64,000 bases of DNA from Pagrus major (taxonomy: Eukaryota > Chordata > Actinopteri > Spariformes > Sparidae), in contig NC_133227.1 in the NCBI RefSeq assembly GCF_040436345.1, forward strand, positions 22,442,671 to 22,506,670. The letters run 5' to 3'. A program made the translations under genes and the position numbers. Below are positions 10,255-23,100 of this stretch, piece by piece. Every line of letters starts with the position of its first letter. Positions within the stretch are counted from its first letter, which is position 1. The notes under the pieces were generated by a model, which worked only from the letters and a program-made list of their open reading frames with translations, did not search any database and had not been told where the DNA came from.

Positions 10255-13200
10255 CCCAAATCCACTGGCCCGACAGCTGACTTTGTCCTTCTAGATCCGC
10301 TGCCACCTGGATAATCTTCGTAGATTTAGTAAATCATGAAATTCAGGACGGAGGAAATGTTCAGAATAAGAGGCTTAAAGTCTTTAGCACTTGTTTTCAC
10401 ATTGAAGCTACTCTTGAATAATATATTACACACACTTTTACTTTTGGCAAAGAGATTAAATGTTTCACAAAAAAAAGTCACTTTAAATAAGTTTGAAAAC
10501 CTCTAATTTAAACCACCACCGAATGGAGCTCAGTTCCTCCCTGACTGCAAGATTACTGCAGGCTGTGTGACACAGACTCCAAATATAGAAGTGTGGGTGA
10601 AGGAGAACGCAGCGAGGAGACGTTTCTACATTGAGGCCACACCTTGGCCTACTCAGGTTTTAAAGGGCTGTGAAAATATTGGTGCCACTTTCTCATACCA
10701 AAAAAAAAATCCATTTTGTGTTGTTATGACTACTGCTGTACCAAGGCTTTTTGGTAATCTGCATCCTATAGACTGTGTCCCAAATCCATACTACGTATTA
10801 ACTCTAAGCAGGTTTGACTGTGTAGTGTTTTTACGGTCAAAAAGAAGTGAGTCGAAGGGCTCAGACACAGCAAAACGACATCAAGGAATTAGCAATGACG
10901 AATGCAGACTGTTGCGTCATCTGACGTCGGCTAAAAAGCTGCACTTGAACACACCGCAAAGACTGCAGCCGATAATAATAACTGGAAGTGGTGGTAGTCT
11001 GTATTCCGTATTCAAAAAGGAAACTAGAAGACAGACCGTTGAGAGGATGAAACAGTGGTTGCTGTTGTGAAAAGCAGTCAAATCCTTTTGTTATACTATT
11101 GAAATCCATTATGTGACGTATACAATGTTTACTGCGTTACTCAAACTGGACCTCCAGGACCGTATCGCTTCATCTTACTGGTACTTGAAGGAACACCCAC
11201 ACAAACGCAGTCCCTTGCATTGTTTTAACACAAGGCTGTTTCCAGTTTGATCACCTGCCGGGTGGATAATCAGCAGAATTCATCCTCTGGGGACACTGAA
11301 TATCTGCAACACATTTCATCGATCAGTCGATCAATCGTGGAGTTTAGCTTGAGCAGCGGGTATCGAGATGCACTTCTGACGCCGAGGACAGTCAGCCCTC
11401 CTGATGTTGATGTTTTTTGATTCTGTTGGTGTCAGCTGATCTCGGTCTGCTTCCACAGCACATCCCAGCGTAGAACAAGACACTGACCACCACCAGATGA
11501 TCAGGTCCGCCAAGAAGATTGTTACTGAACAACTCAACAAACATATTTTTATGTCCTGTATCAATATTTTTAAAACACACATAGCCTTGACAGCACAGTA
11601 AAAGGACAGGGAAAAATGACATAGATGATTGTTAAGCTTAGGCAACCACAACACTTGGTTAAAGCTGCAATAACTGATTTTTGGCCACTTGGAGGTTAAA
11701 GAAGCAAGTTCTGAACACAATATTGACATATCTTCACTGTTTAAAGCCCAGCTCCGTTCAGTTTGTCTTCCTGTCTAATGGTCGACATTCTCAAACAGAG
11801 AATGGGGGCGTTGTTAATAGTCATACGTACTTGTTACCATCGCAACCAGACTGCCATTCTAGCAAGATCAACAACATTAGCATGGATTAGCAATAGCTAC
11901 TATACTATAGTCATATGACATTATTTCATATTAGCAGCAGCTTTGAATTAGTGGCTTTGAGCTCAACATTAAGTTCATATCATCAACATTGTCAGGAAAG
12001 GACTCAGAGAAATATGAAATATCATAAAAATATCAAAACACACTGGAGAGGGGCTTTAAGGGTCGTGTATAGAGGATAACCCAAGACCCAAGAAAGACCT
12101 CTCTCGTTTGAACTCTAACCGTGATCTTTCTCCAATGCTAACCAAGTGTTTTTGTGCATAAATCTAACGGCAACACTGTGCTGATCAGGACTGTTCCCTG
12201 TGTCATGTTTGTTTTCTCATTTTGTACTCTGTCTCTCTTCTGTCCGACTTTAAGTCATCTCCAAAATCATAAGAAAAGCATTGAAATTAGATTCACTGAA
12301 TGAACTTTGTTACAACAAATCACTGTCCAAAAGTTTTTTTCTCACTTAAGTTTGATAAATGTGACATTTGTTATAGATTTATATAATACGAAATGTTTTG
12401 TTCTGAAAAAAACTTTCTGTAACAACTTTAACTTCCAGATATTTGTCTTTATTAGTAATGATGTGGGTATTTTATGTAAATCTGGGTTTTGGGGGATTTA
12501 TTAGACCGCAGTGCCCCATCTGTCGTCAAAGTTATCTCTACTGAAGGGTCACAGCTGCTTAAAACACTGAAATTTATACTAGAATTTAAATTAAATATTC
12601 AAACATTTCTGATCTCAAAAGTTCTGTGTGTTTTAAAACTAATTTTGTAGCGGAGTCACAAACCTTCAGCAGTGAGCTTTTTGAGAAATTTTGGGTTTCG
12701 GGGCACTATTCAAAGCTATAAAAACATAAGGGACTCTGTGGTTAGACTTGGAGACGTAGCAGTCTCAGTCAAAATAGATTACACTGCAGCATGAGTATTT
12801 ATGGAGGTGTATATTTATAACAGATAAAAACAAAGAGGAAGATTTAGATTCACATAAAGGCCTCTGTGCTTTTCTGCATTCGCTCCACAAAGCGTCTCAG
12901 ATTCTCACAGTAATTTCCCAGTCCTACTTGTGGACATGCTCCATCACCAGCGGGGCTCCATGAAAAATGAATGGCCTTGGAGGGAGTGTGGGTCCCTGGA
13001 TGATGAACTCACTGTAGATGAGTGCCTACTGAAAGATTTATACAACTATTCATGCTCAGTTTAAAGCATGGCATATGTTTGAGGGCTGTTAAATGGAGAG
13101 TGATTATAGCACTTATTTTGATATTCCTACAGGCCCCCTCGGCTGCCCAGGTCAAACTGACACACATTCGACTGAAGACCCGACGAATGATTTTATATAT

Positions 13201-13584
13201 AAAGCTCAAGCTGTCTTGAGGCCCTGTAATTCAATATAAACAGGTAGCTGCATTATTTGTGGCGAGTTCTGCTTGCAGCCGTGAGAAAAGAGGTTTAAAC
13301 CCTGTCCAATTTCACACCTCTGCACATTGCATGCTACCCGCCCAGCACCAAACAGCAGTGGGTTTGTCAATTCTTTTTCTCTGCCTGCTGAGCCTGGAAA
13401 CAAGTTTGATGAGAGAGTGAACCACAACAGTAAGTTTGTGGGCCGTAAAACCAAAACAATGAGCTGAAGGTCGCTGAAACATTCTTTATAGCCGAGTGGA
13501 TCCACAGAATCTGAAGTGGCAATCTCCACAATACACATGACGTCATTTGGTTGATTATAAATACAAAATGTTTATTAAAGCAGC
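10255..13584. other. Gene desert, first part
   Basis: No gene is supported. The 167-codon frame at 10570-11070 has no recognisable domain and its start is not supported; the 'gtgtcccaaatccatact' text near 10777 resembles fish MITE ends. The segment 'tgatttttggccacttgg' near 11675 looks like another dispersed fish repeat. The rest is unremarkable AT-rich DNA. Confidence 0.5.
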
Positions 13585-13806
13585 TTTAAAGGATAAGTTC
13601 ACCCAGAAATGAAAAATTTCAGTCATTATCTACTCACCCTCATGCCGATGGAAAGTTGGGTAAAGTTTTGTAGTCCACAAAACATGTCACACTGTCACAC
13701 AATAGATAGACATCTTTGACAAAACATTGAAACTGTTATTTCTTCATATTCTGTTGATAATTTTTGAATGTGTTAAACTAAAATTCTTACATACTGCTCC
13801 TTTAAG
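13585..13806 (+). mobile_element. Palindromic MITE, copy 3 (decayed)
   Basis: The left arm is well kept: 'tttaaaggataagttcaccc', then 'ctactcaccctcatgccgat' and 'gtagtccacaaaacat' (to about 13686). The right arm is largely lost, leaving 'ctgctcctttaag' near 13795-13806. It is the same family as 918-1413 and 17684-18039. Confidence 0.7.
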
Positions 13807-14160
13807 TAAATGTAGCAATACTACTAGTACTAACAGTACTCTGTTACTGGTAAAACTCCTGCATTAAAGTTTTATTAAAGTATAAATATTAGCATCAAAA
13901 TGTTCTGTAAAGACTTGCTCCTTCTCATTCTCAGGTAACAAAACCACGATTCTTAGTTTCAGGTTATTATATACTAATAGAAACGTACTGTAGATCCCTC
14001 TGAATCTTACACTCTGGATTTATTTGTTGATTATATGTGAGTGAAATGTAAAATATATGTCTCTGAATTGTAGTGGAGAAGTATAAAGTAGCATAAAATG
14101 GAAATACTCAAGTACAAGTACCTCATGAAGTACAACACTTGAGTAAATGTCACTCTTCAG
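13807..14160. repeat. 'aagtac/caagta' dispersed repeat
   Basis: The text is rich in 'actcaagtacaagtac', 'gtagcataaaatggaaata' and 'cttgagtaaatgt'. This is the signature of a very common fish repeat that is also present near 21380-21450, 38525-38760, 56560-57045 and 58735-59062. Confidence 0.6.
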
Positions 14161-14369
14161 CACTGTCAGTCTCATTAAAAACCCAGAACGAAGACTGAAA
14201 CCAAACTTTTGTCTCTCTTAATGACTCATTGTGTGTCAGACTATCATTCAGCCACACTATTCTCTCCAGGACACTGACTGCAGCTTGTGTTAATCTGGAT
14301 TAGAAACTGTAATGAGAAAGGTTTGAGAGTCTGAATGCTAAACACATATCAATGTACACACTGCTGTCC

Positions 14370-14470
<101 letters not shown>

Positions 14471-15449
14471 CATTATGCATCTTCATATGAAGGAGCTGAT
14501 ATCTTTAAAGCTGCAGGCCAGCAGAAATCCTCTTGATATTCCCTCCGCGAACACACCACTGCTTTCACTGCAAGTCTCTGTCAGCAGAATTTCTAATGAA
14601 CTGCACAAAAGCCGGTTTACCATGCATGCAGCCATGCATGCACACACACACACATACTGTATACACACACAGACGGGCACAGATAACTTTCCTTTTGTGC
14701 ACAATGGAAATGGCTTCAGGAAAGAATGAATGAGGCTCCTGCGCACGCAGAGAGGAAATGTCTTCCCCAAATTGATTTTTCTTCGTTCTTAATGATGACC
14801 CTGTCACCGAGCACTAGTGTGTGACAAAGTGTGTGCATTTATTATATGAGGATTTTACATTTTTGCATTCGAAATGAAGACATACAACCTACTTGGGTTG
14901 TTCCTCTTCTAAATGGCTGTTTCGGATGGTGAGAGTAGAGGAAACATTGAGAGAAAATGAGGGTTATGACATGCAAGAAAGGTCCCCAGCCTGAACTGAA
15001 CCGTGGATGTTGCATTAGTGACTAGGCAATCAGACCACCCGCCTGTAGAGACTGAATATATACATATTTTAGATCTACTTGAAACATGGTTGGCTAAAAA
15101 AACCATCTCTTCCCATCTCTTAGATTGGAGTCTGAGGGGGTTCGCTTCACAGCCAGTATGCAGGGAAGAAATGATTACAGCCGCTGATAATGCTCTCAAC
15201 ATACATATGGGCAGAGTCAGTGAGAACTGATTCAAAATAGACTTGGAAAAAAATGTGAACCAGTCCTTTAAACTGTTGTTGACACTGTGCCCGAGAGGTG
15301 TTGATTGAACGGTTTTAACATGTCAGGCGTCATTCCAGCCAATTAGCTTGACACACTCACTCACGCTCTTCACACGTTCTCTTTACCAACTTGTAGCTTC
15401 ATTAATACATGAATACATTCACACAGAATACATATTTTCTATTTTATTA

Positions 15450-15598
15450 CATCCGCCAAGAAGGTTATGTTTGCACTCATTTGCATTTGTTTGTGTGTTG
15501 GCTGGTTTGTCAGCAGGATTACACAAAAACTACTGAACGGATTTCCACTCAAGGATGGGTCTCGGTCCAGAATAGACCCCATTCAAATAAATCAACTT
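15450..15598 (+). repeat. Dispersed repeat, copy A ('catccgccaagaaggtta')
   Basis: Contains 'ggtttgtcagcaggattaca', 'caaaaactactgaacgga' and 'gggtctcggtccagaataga'. A reverse-complement copy lies at 43440-43575 in slc37a2 intron 6. The signature is recognised as common in spiny-rayed fish genomes; the class is not assigned. Confidence 0.65.
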
Positions 15599-16654
15599 AT
15601 GTATATGTTAGTTACACATTTATTTTGGTCGAAAGAAAAACAAAAAAAGTGCAATAGAGCGCTCATGGGAAGGATTGTAGAGGTGAACCTCAGCTCAGCT
15701 TGCCCAGAGCACCTCTCCTTACAAAAATTCAATGTGATATTGTGGTAATCGATGTGAAAGACACATTGATGTGATTTTTGGTGCGTGCACCCCAATGCCA
15801 GGGACACAGTGTCAAGCTTTAACCAAGCTTAACTGTGCTGTGAGCTGATAAATCCATGGCGCTGTCCATGGTGCTGAAGTGGCAGACAGATTTGTTATTG
15901 TGCCCTTTTCTCTAAGTCCCACTCCTCTGTCAGTTTTTATCTTGGCTCTTTAATATTCTCTAAACTATATACTATAAATACTCACTTCTATAATATATTA
16001 TAGACTGCAGTATATTGTCACCTTCATGATCAAAGTGACAAGTAGCAACGTGCAGTGGCAGAAGAGTGAGAGGATCATAGAGGCATTGTGGTCACAGTTA
16101 TGGTGCGTGTCTTGGTTGATAGTGTGGGGGCAGAGGGCTGCTCCCACTGGGCCTCCCCCTGTTACAAATTAACAAATCAGTTTTGTTCTGGCCAATTTTA
16201 AGGGTATTCATTTACACAAATCTGTTCAGTAAGCCCTACAGCAGCTAACCTAAAAAAAAAAAAGATTAATAAGTTATATAATTTGTAGAGAAAACTTATC
16301 TTTGCTGGAAGGAATCCACCTGATTAAAAAAATATTAGAGGCCATTAGAGGGTACATATCCACACTGTTCCCAACTGAAAAACATTAAATTCAGTCAGTA
16401 TATGTCTTATAAAACCTCACAGTCTATAAACAGCCCTTTCTTGACAGTTTGCTCGCTGACGTTGCTGCATCGATCATTCCTTCAGCTGGTGGACGGTACG
16501 TCATCAGCGGTTCACCTTTTCCACCCGCCTCCAGGCGCTGTGAGCATTATCAGAGCGCCTCCATCATTTGCACACAAGTTCATATGATTAATCCCACACT
16601 TTGCTCAGAAGTGATCACACCCCCAGTTGACGAACAATTCTGTTCCTAAGCAAC

Positions 16655-16870
16655 TGATCCTCTCTGTGTGGGGTTTGCATGTTCCCTGTGTGTCTGCGTG
16701 GGATTCCTCCAGGCACTTCACTTTCCTCCCACAATCCACAGACATGCAGCTCGGCTCGAGTGAACACTTTAAATTACCCCTATGAGCGAATGTGAGTGTG
16801 AGTAGGTGGTCTGATGTAGTCGGTGCATTGGTGTAGGTGTGTGTGAGAGGCTGCATCCCTCAACACGAGA
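16655..16870 (+). repeat. Dispersed repeat ('gggtttgcatgttccctgtg')
   Basis: The ordered text 'gtttgcatgttccctgtgtg', 'gcgtgggattcctccaggca', 'tcctcccacaatccacagac' and 'gcgaatgtgagtgtgagtag' matches a very common teleost repeat. It is diverged here and non-coding. Confidence 0.7.
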
Positions 16871-17683
16871 TATGGAAATAAATGGTGTACCAGTGAACGC
16901 TCAAAGGTCTCGTGTAGCATTTTCTTAATGATCCCTCCAGTTTTCATGCATCAGTATTTGGGGGTTGAGAGTAGTGATCATTAGACGCCACAAAAAGCAA
17001 CTATAGTTGGTTAAAAATAGGAGTTTTTCCCTCTGTGTGGCACTACAGAACAGGTCCGGAATTGATAAGATTGATCCTTGAGGGAGCATGGCTTCGCTCA
17101 GTAAATTTCATCAAAACCTGCCAGTAAGACATCGATATTTCTCGTTTACAAAGATTTGGACAAATGGTGGCCAGCGTCACCAGTGTAATTAGAAATCATC
17201 CTCTCGGGACCATGTCTGGGACGTGCCTCTTTGTCACCCCACCCACCCCCCCTGAACTTTAGAAATAAAAGTAAAATTTTAAATGTATTAATCAACGTAT
17301 GCTTGTCCACCTTCTTTGCTATCTGACCATTAATGAAACCTGAAAGAATAACCTTGACAATCTGGTCTGTAGGGTTGCAACTAATGATTGTTTTTATAGT
17401 CTATAGGTCTGTTGATTGTTTCCTTGATTGATTGATTGGTTGTGAATTGTCAGAGAGTGGTGAGGGATGTCGATTTGTGTCCCCCTGGCCCATAATGGTA
17501 GTCTTGAGTGTGTTTGCTGTTATGGATGAGCAGGAAAACCAGGGGGTGTTCACAGCTAAGAAGTTGGATGAACTTTGACCTTTTTTCCTCTCTTTTGGCT
17601 CTTGTTCATGCCAATTTTCAGTTGACATCGTCGTTTCTCTCTGTGGCTAGATGAGAAAGATTTTTCCCCTAAACCTTCAGTAT

Positions 17684-18039
17684 TTAAAGGATAACTTCAC
17701 TCAAATTTAAATTCAGTCTTTATCTAGTCACCCTCAAACCGATGGAAAGTTGGGTACAGTTTCGTAGTCCACAAAACATTTCTGGAGCTTCACAGCAAAA
17801 CAACGTTGCAGAATTCACCTAGACAACTGATGTAGCTGGGGAAAGGTTTTAAAATGTGAAGAAACAACCAAAAAACAAACAAACCCTTAAATGGCTATAT
17901 ACATCTTGTCCGGCATAATCTGTCTGCAGAAGCTGTTGTTTAGGAGAATGCTCCTATGATTTGTAGACTACGAAACTTCACCTGACTTACAATTGGCATG
18001 GGGATGAGTAGATAGTGACTCAATAACTGCTCCTTTAAA
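17684..18039. mobile_element. Palindromic MITE, copy 2
   Basis: Begins 'ttaaaggataacttcactc', has 'gtagtccacaaaacatttct' near 17766, and ends with 'gactacgaaacttcacctga' near 17967 and 'gctcctttaaag' at the edge. The arms are inverted repeats around a centre near 17880. Confidence 0.75.
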
Positions 18040-20041
18040 GAAACACATGAATAAAAATGTTTTGTATATCCTTGCATTAGTTTCTCTTCGTATGAGGCAA
18101 TGTGTGAAAAAATGTCCATTTCTTTCCTACAGAGCACGGCAGCTGTCATGAAGAAATAAACAAATTTGAGCACACAAATGAATAATTCACGCTCTCCAAT
18201 TTAAAAATCGCCTGCACAAACATAATATGTGCACAGGATTTAGCCGACAGAATGTGTATGTAGGAATAAATAGTATGAGAGGAGGAGGTTATTGTAATTT
18301 TACTGCTGCTCATTATGATTTCTGTGCATGTCCCCACCAACCACCATGGCAGTCTGGCCAGTTGGAGGGATCCGGTGCTCTTGACCCAAGTGTAGGACAG
18401 ACAGACAGATGGAGCGAGCAACAATCAGCATTCTCGGCTGCTTTCAGGGCAGGTAAAGACAGACAGACTCATCCTGGATGTCCTCTGACTGTCCTGTCCT
18501 CTCCATATTTTAATGATCAGTGATGTCAGTGATGTGGTGACATTTTGTCCTGTTGTCGTCGTTGCTCTCTTGTTGTCTTGAGCCTGGAGGCTTTAGTGTT
18601 TGTTAAGCTGCAGAACATCCCTCCCACTCCTCCTCCCTCCCTCTACTATCAATTATATTAACAGCAGCCTGAAGCTTCCTCCAAGCATGTTGCTCCATTT
18701 TGTGACAGGAAACCTTTCTGCTGTTACTTTATGGCCTCCTGCTACATTATTGCACCACACTGGTAATAGAGCTTACTCTCTATTCTACTCCAGGCTTTGC
18801 CCTGCTATCCAATTTGTCTTTCCAACACTAGACATTTTCTGGCGACAATGAAGTATTTTTATGGCCGTGCTGATGTCATCACATTTCTGTTTGTCCCTCA
18901 TCTCCCGGGGCACAGCTTACAGGAAAATGAATTATACAACACAATGGACAGGATGGATTTTCTGCAGTCAACTTGAGGCCAATTTGCCCTGACATGACTT
19001 GGCTGATGTTTTCTAGCTAGCTTTACAACTGGATAGGACCTGCCAGCATCCTTTAACAATTGTGTTTTCCTGCTTTCTTCCACTCATTTTAATTATGCAT
19101 TGCCACTAAGAAGCTGGTGGAGTCACGCGGTATGTAAAGTTTACCCTTGATTGACACGAGGGCCAAAAATAGCATGTTAAGCAATCCTACGCTGATCGTT
19201 AGTCATATTCAAGGCCCTATGCATTGTATAATCACACACCATGTGAATCCATGGAGAGCCTTAAATCATTTATTGATTTAAGTGAGCAGCTCAGGCAGAA
19301 ACACATTGGACAGGCAGTACTCATGCATACAGCCTGGGGCTTTGAGCTTCCCACAGGGACTGTGGGGAGCGACTGGTGTTTTGACTAAAAACATTTCTCT
19401 GTGTGTGTTTGAGCGGCTCGATTGACTGTTTTTTTCAAACATTTAGTCAGATTTGTATTTATTTTAGTAGAAAATTATGCTTATCTTATTATCTTAAAAT
19501 AAGTCACATGTCCATATGTGCACTGAAGTAGGTATTGATTGCTGTTTGTAGCTGGCCCCAAAAATCTACAGTACTACAGTACTACAAAAATGCATGCTGT
19601 TATTTAGCAGGAGTTAATATGTGTGCATATGCTAGTGTTTCCACTATCATATGCTGTATATATGAGTAGTGTTTTAAGCCTTAAATAAATTAGATCATAT
19701 CCTTTAATATAATATGAGGTATGATTAAGTCATAAGTCATATGGTTCTTTTGATTTGGATGGAGGATTCGCTTTATATCCACTCACACACACATCTTTAT
19801 TTTGAATTAAATTGTATTTCAATAATTTTGGAGTTGATTTTGGAGTTTCTGCACCTATATTGCAGATATTTTTATATTTGCAACATTCATTTAAGTAGGC
19901 TAGTTTAATGTGTGGTTCTGTGTATAATGTGAACAGCCTTTCAATGTCAGTCTCTAATTTTCATTTTCTTATCATTTCACGTATTAAATAAAGTCTTGTC
20001 TTCTCTTAGTTGTTCGTTAAAATGAGGTTTGTATTCTGAAG

Positions 20042-20171
20042 GTTCTTCCGGTGAGCGGTGTTTTATTTTGAAGGGGTGTCGCTGCCGGCGGAAGTGACGG
20101 ATGTACGTTATGGTGACAGCGGCTCTAAATCTCTAACCAAACTTTCGTTTTACTCCGCAAACATTGTGATT
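20042..20171 (+). promoter_or_regulatory. psmg1 promoter/5' UTR with paired ETS sites
   Basis: CTTCCGGT at 20045-20052 (ACCGGAAG on the other strand) and CGGAAGTGAC at 20089-20098 are two strong ETS/GABP-type sites about 44 bp apart. This is typical of TATA-less housekeeping promoters. The psmg1 frame is open back to an ATG at 20058, so a 38-residue N-terminal extension is formally possible, but the family start is at 20172. Confidence 0.55.
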
Positions 20172-23100
20172 ATGGCGACGTTTTTCGGTGAAGTTTTGTC
20201 GGTGTATTCTCGGGCCGTGGAGGAAGACGAGGAGGACCTCGAGGAAAACGAAGAAGATGAACAAATCCGCAGAGAACTGGAGGAAAAGAGGTAAATAACG
20301 TTAGCCAGCTAGCATGGACACATGAAGCGGTATAAGACAGCATGGAGGTATCAGATTAGTAACGTTAAGTAAACTGGCGAAAAAATACTTTTTAGAAATG
20401 AAATTTTGTGTGACCATCATCCTTGCATTTGTAAATCTTTTTAAATTTGCACTTCACGCTAAACCATGATGTAGCGTTACATCTGACAGCGGGTCTAACG
20501 TTAGCATGCTAGCTAACATGACACATGAAATCTCGGTACCAGCCCCTCATCCTCATTTTACAATATGAATCATCATAAAAAACATTTATTAACTCTAGTT
20601 AGAAACACGTTAGATTGTTTAACACACAATGATGTTGTTGTAAGTTCTTATAGATATTTTTTTGAACTCTTAACGTACTGCATTTGTCAACAATTACAAC
20701 TTCTGCTATGAAGACAGGGGTACTGCCAGTTTATTAATAATAATAATAATATATTTATATAGCACCTTTCATACAGAAAAAGGAGCTCAAAGTACTCTAC
20801 AGTATGGCATTACAAATAAAACACAATAGAAAACAATACAAAAAAATAGATAAGTTCATAAAAATGGAATAAAAGAATGATTTAAAAAGGCAGATGCATA
20901 AAAGTAGTTTAAAAATAAAAAATGCCTACCTGTAAGTAAGTCTTAAGCTGATTTCTAAAACCATAAACAGTGCTTGCTTCTCTTATGTAACTGGGCAGGG
21001 TGTCCCACAGTCTTGGGGAATAATAGCAAAAAGGTAGATAAAACTAAAGCAGTCTAATGTAACTTTCATACAATAAATAAAAATGTGATGATGTTCTTTT
21101 TGTTGGAAGTGCTGGATGCTGCAGTTTGTGGTGCTGTTGAATTGTAAATCAAAAGGGGTAGGCTCGATAACAGGAACACTGCAGAATAATCAACAGTTCT
21201 CAATAAGGCCGTCAAGTGCATGTTTCTAAACTGAATCACAATTGAATTTACAAACACCAGTTGCTACACAGTGAACGTAGGGCTTATAGGAGCACCTGGA
21301 GGTATTCGCCTGCTTTCCACATTTGGTAATCCAGCCTTGACTTTAGCTGTCAAATAGATAAACTACAGAGAAAATGTACAATATTTCATCTGAAATGTAG
21401 TGAAATTGAAGGGGAAAAAAGTAGCATGAAATAGAAATACTCAAAATAAAAATTGAATGTCAAAAACATTAATATATGGATACATATCAATTATTTTGAA
21501 ATGTTTTTCATACTAATCTTGTGCAGTATTGTTACTTGGCTACCAGCTGTGCTTTCTCACTGTCTTCTCTCTGACAGCAAGTTGACACACTTTCAAGTCC
21601 TCGTCTAAAGAGAAAATAAACAAATGTTTCTAAAAAAGTGTGACATTTAATGTTTACTAAAGTCTTTCTGCTGTTTTTCTACATGCCAAGAGAAGAAAAG
21701 TTGTATCTTGTTGTCATATTATAGCCTTATTACATTTATCTTTTGATGAAAATCTGAAATTGTATGCCCTCAATGTTGCGTCACTTTTCCCCCGAAAATG
21801 GTATCTAAATAATTAGGTATTGTGTCAAAGTTAGAAATGCCACTATTGTGACACTACTCAAAATTGTCTGTATGGACTGAAGAGAATTAATTTGAGTAGA
21901 CAGGAAAAGCCCTAAAGCTTTCCTATCCTTCCAGCTCACTGCAGGCACTTGCAGCCTGGGTGGATTTCAATAAAAATCTTCAAATGATAAGTTGTAAAGT
22001 GTTTTACACTGCTCCACCTTCTCTAACCCTTGTCACTCTTCATCAGAGAGATTCATCTGCAGTGGAGCCCTGAAGTCTCCGAGTCACTGAAATCCGGGAA
22101 CAAGTTGCCGTGTTCAGACTTCATCCTCGCTGTGGGACACAACGCTGCCAGTAAGTGGCTGCCAGCAGCTTTCAGAGTCACAACCCTCCTGTTTGCCACA
22201 TTAACTGTGATGACTCCTTCTAACAGCTCCCCCAATATTATCACAGATCAAATGAAACTTTAATGGTGATCCCTGTGAGGAAATTTTGATTGACAGCAAT
22301 AACATAGATTTTTAGAATATTTTTGCATAGGCTTTTAAGGATAATAAACTCAGTCATGAACATAATGTACACTGTGATTGGTAACTAACACAGCGTGTAA
22401 AATATTCAGCTTTCAAGGGAGGACAGCTTATGCCCTCTGCTTCCAGTCTTTATGCTAAGCTAGGCTAGACATATCCAGACTTCAGCTTCTTACTTAAATG
22501 GACATGAAATTGATGCTGATATTCTTATCTCACTCTCAGAAAGAAAGCAAATCAGTGTGTCTGCCGAAATGTAGAATTACTCCTATTTGCTGTTAAACTA
22601 TTTGCTTGGGTGTATATATTTATTTAATGATTTATTATGAATTTATGATGCTTATGGTTTCTCTCTTGTGATGATAGGCACTGTTGGTGCTTATGTAATT
22701 ACAAATATGTCTCACAGCAGTGATTATTAATACTGACGACAGGTTGTTTTTATTCAGTTTGTCAGTAGACTAGCAGGATGTGCTGCTGAAACACCTACTT
22801 CAGATGTAAAGCAGCTGGTCATTAATGACAGCAGGGCTACAGCTACTGATTATTTTCATTATTGATCAATCTGCTGATTATTTTCTCAACTAATGTATAG
22901 ATCTTTTTGTCTAAAATGACAGAAAACGGTGAACAATGTTCATCACAATGTGAAGCATAAGCACAGATTGCTTTTGTTTTAATCAGTCTTCAGTTTATTA
23001 TCACACAGGACAAAGAATAGCAGATCTATTCAATTAATCCATTAATTTTTTCAGCTCTAAATGATAGTAGTTACACCTATAAATCTCCGCTATACGCACA

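Larger units (their letters stand above)
15599..20040. other. Gene desert, second part
   Basis: No gene is supported between here and the psmg1 promoter. It holds the repeats listed separately at 16655-16870 and 17684-18039. The stretch 19080-19400 is free of obvious repeats and is a candidate for conserved non-coding sequence, judged by complexity only. Confidence 0.5.

Noticed and set aside
10567-11070. 167-codon plus-strand open frame
   Set aside because: No recognisable domain and no supported start or splice context. Part of it resembles MITE-end text ('gtgtcccaaatccatact').
20058-20171. In-frame upstream extension of psmg1 (38 residues)
   Set aside because: Family proteins start at M-A-T-F-F-G-E-V, and the extension overlaps the ETS-rich promoter region.
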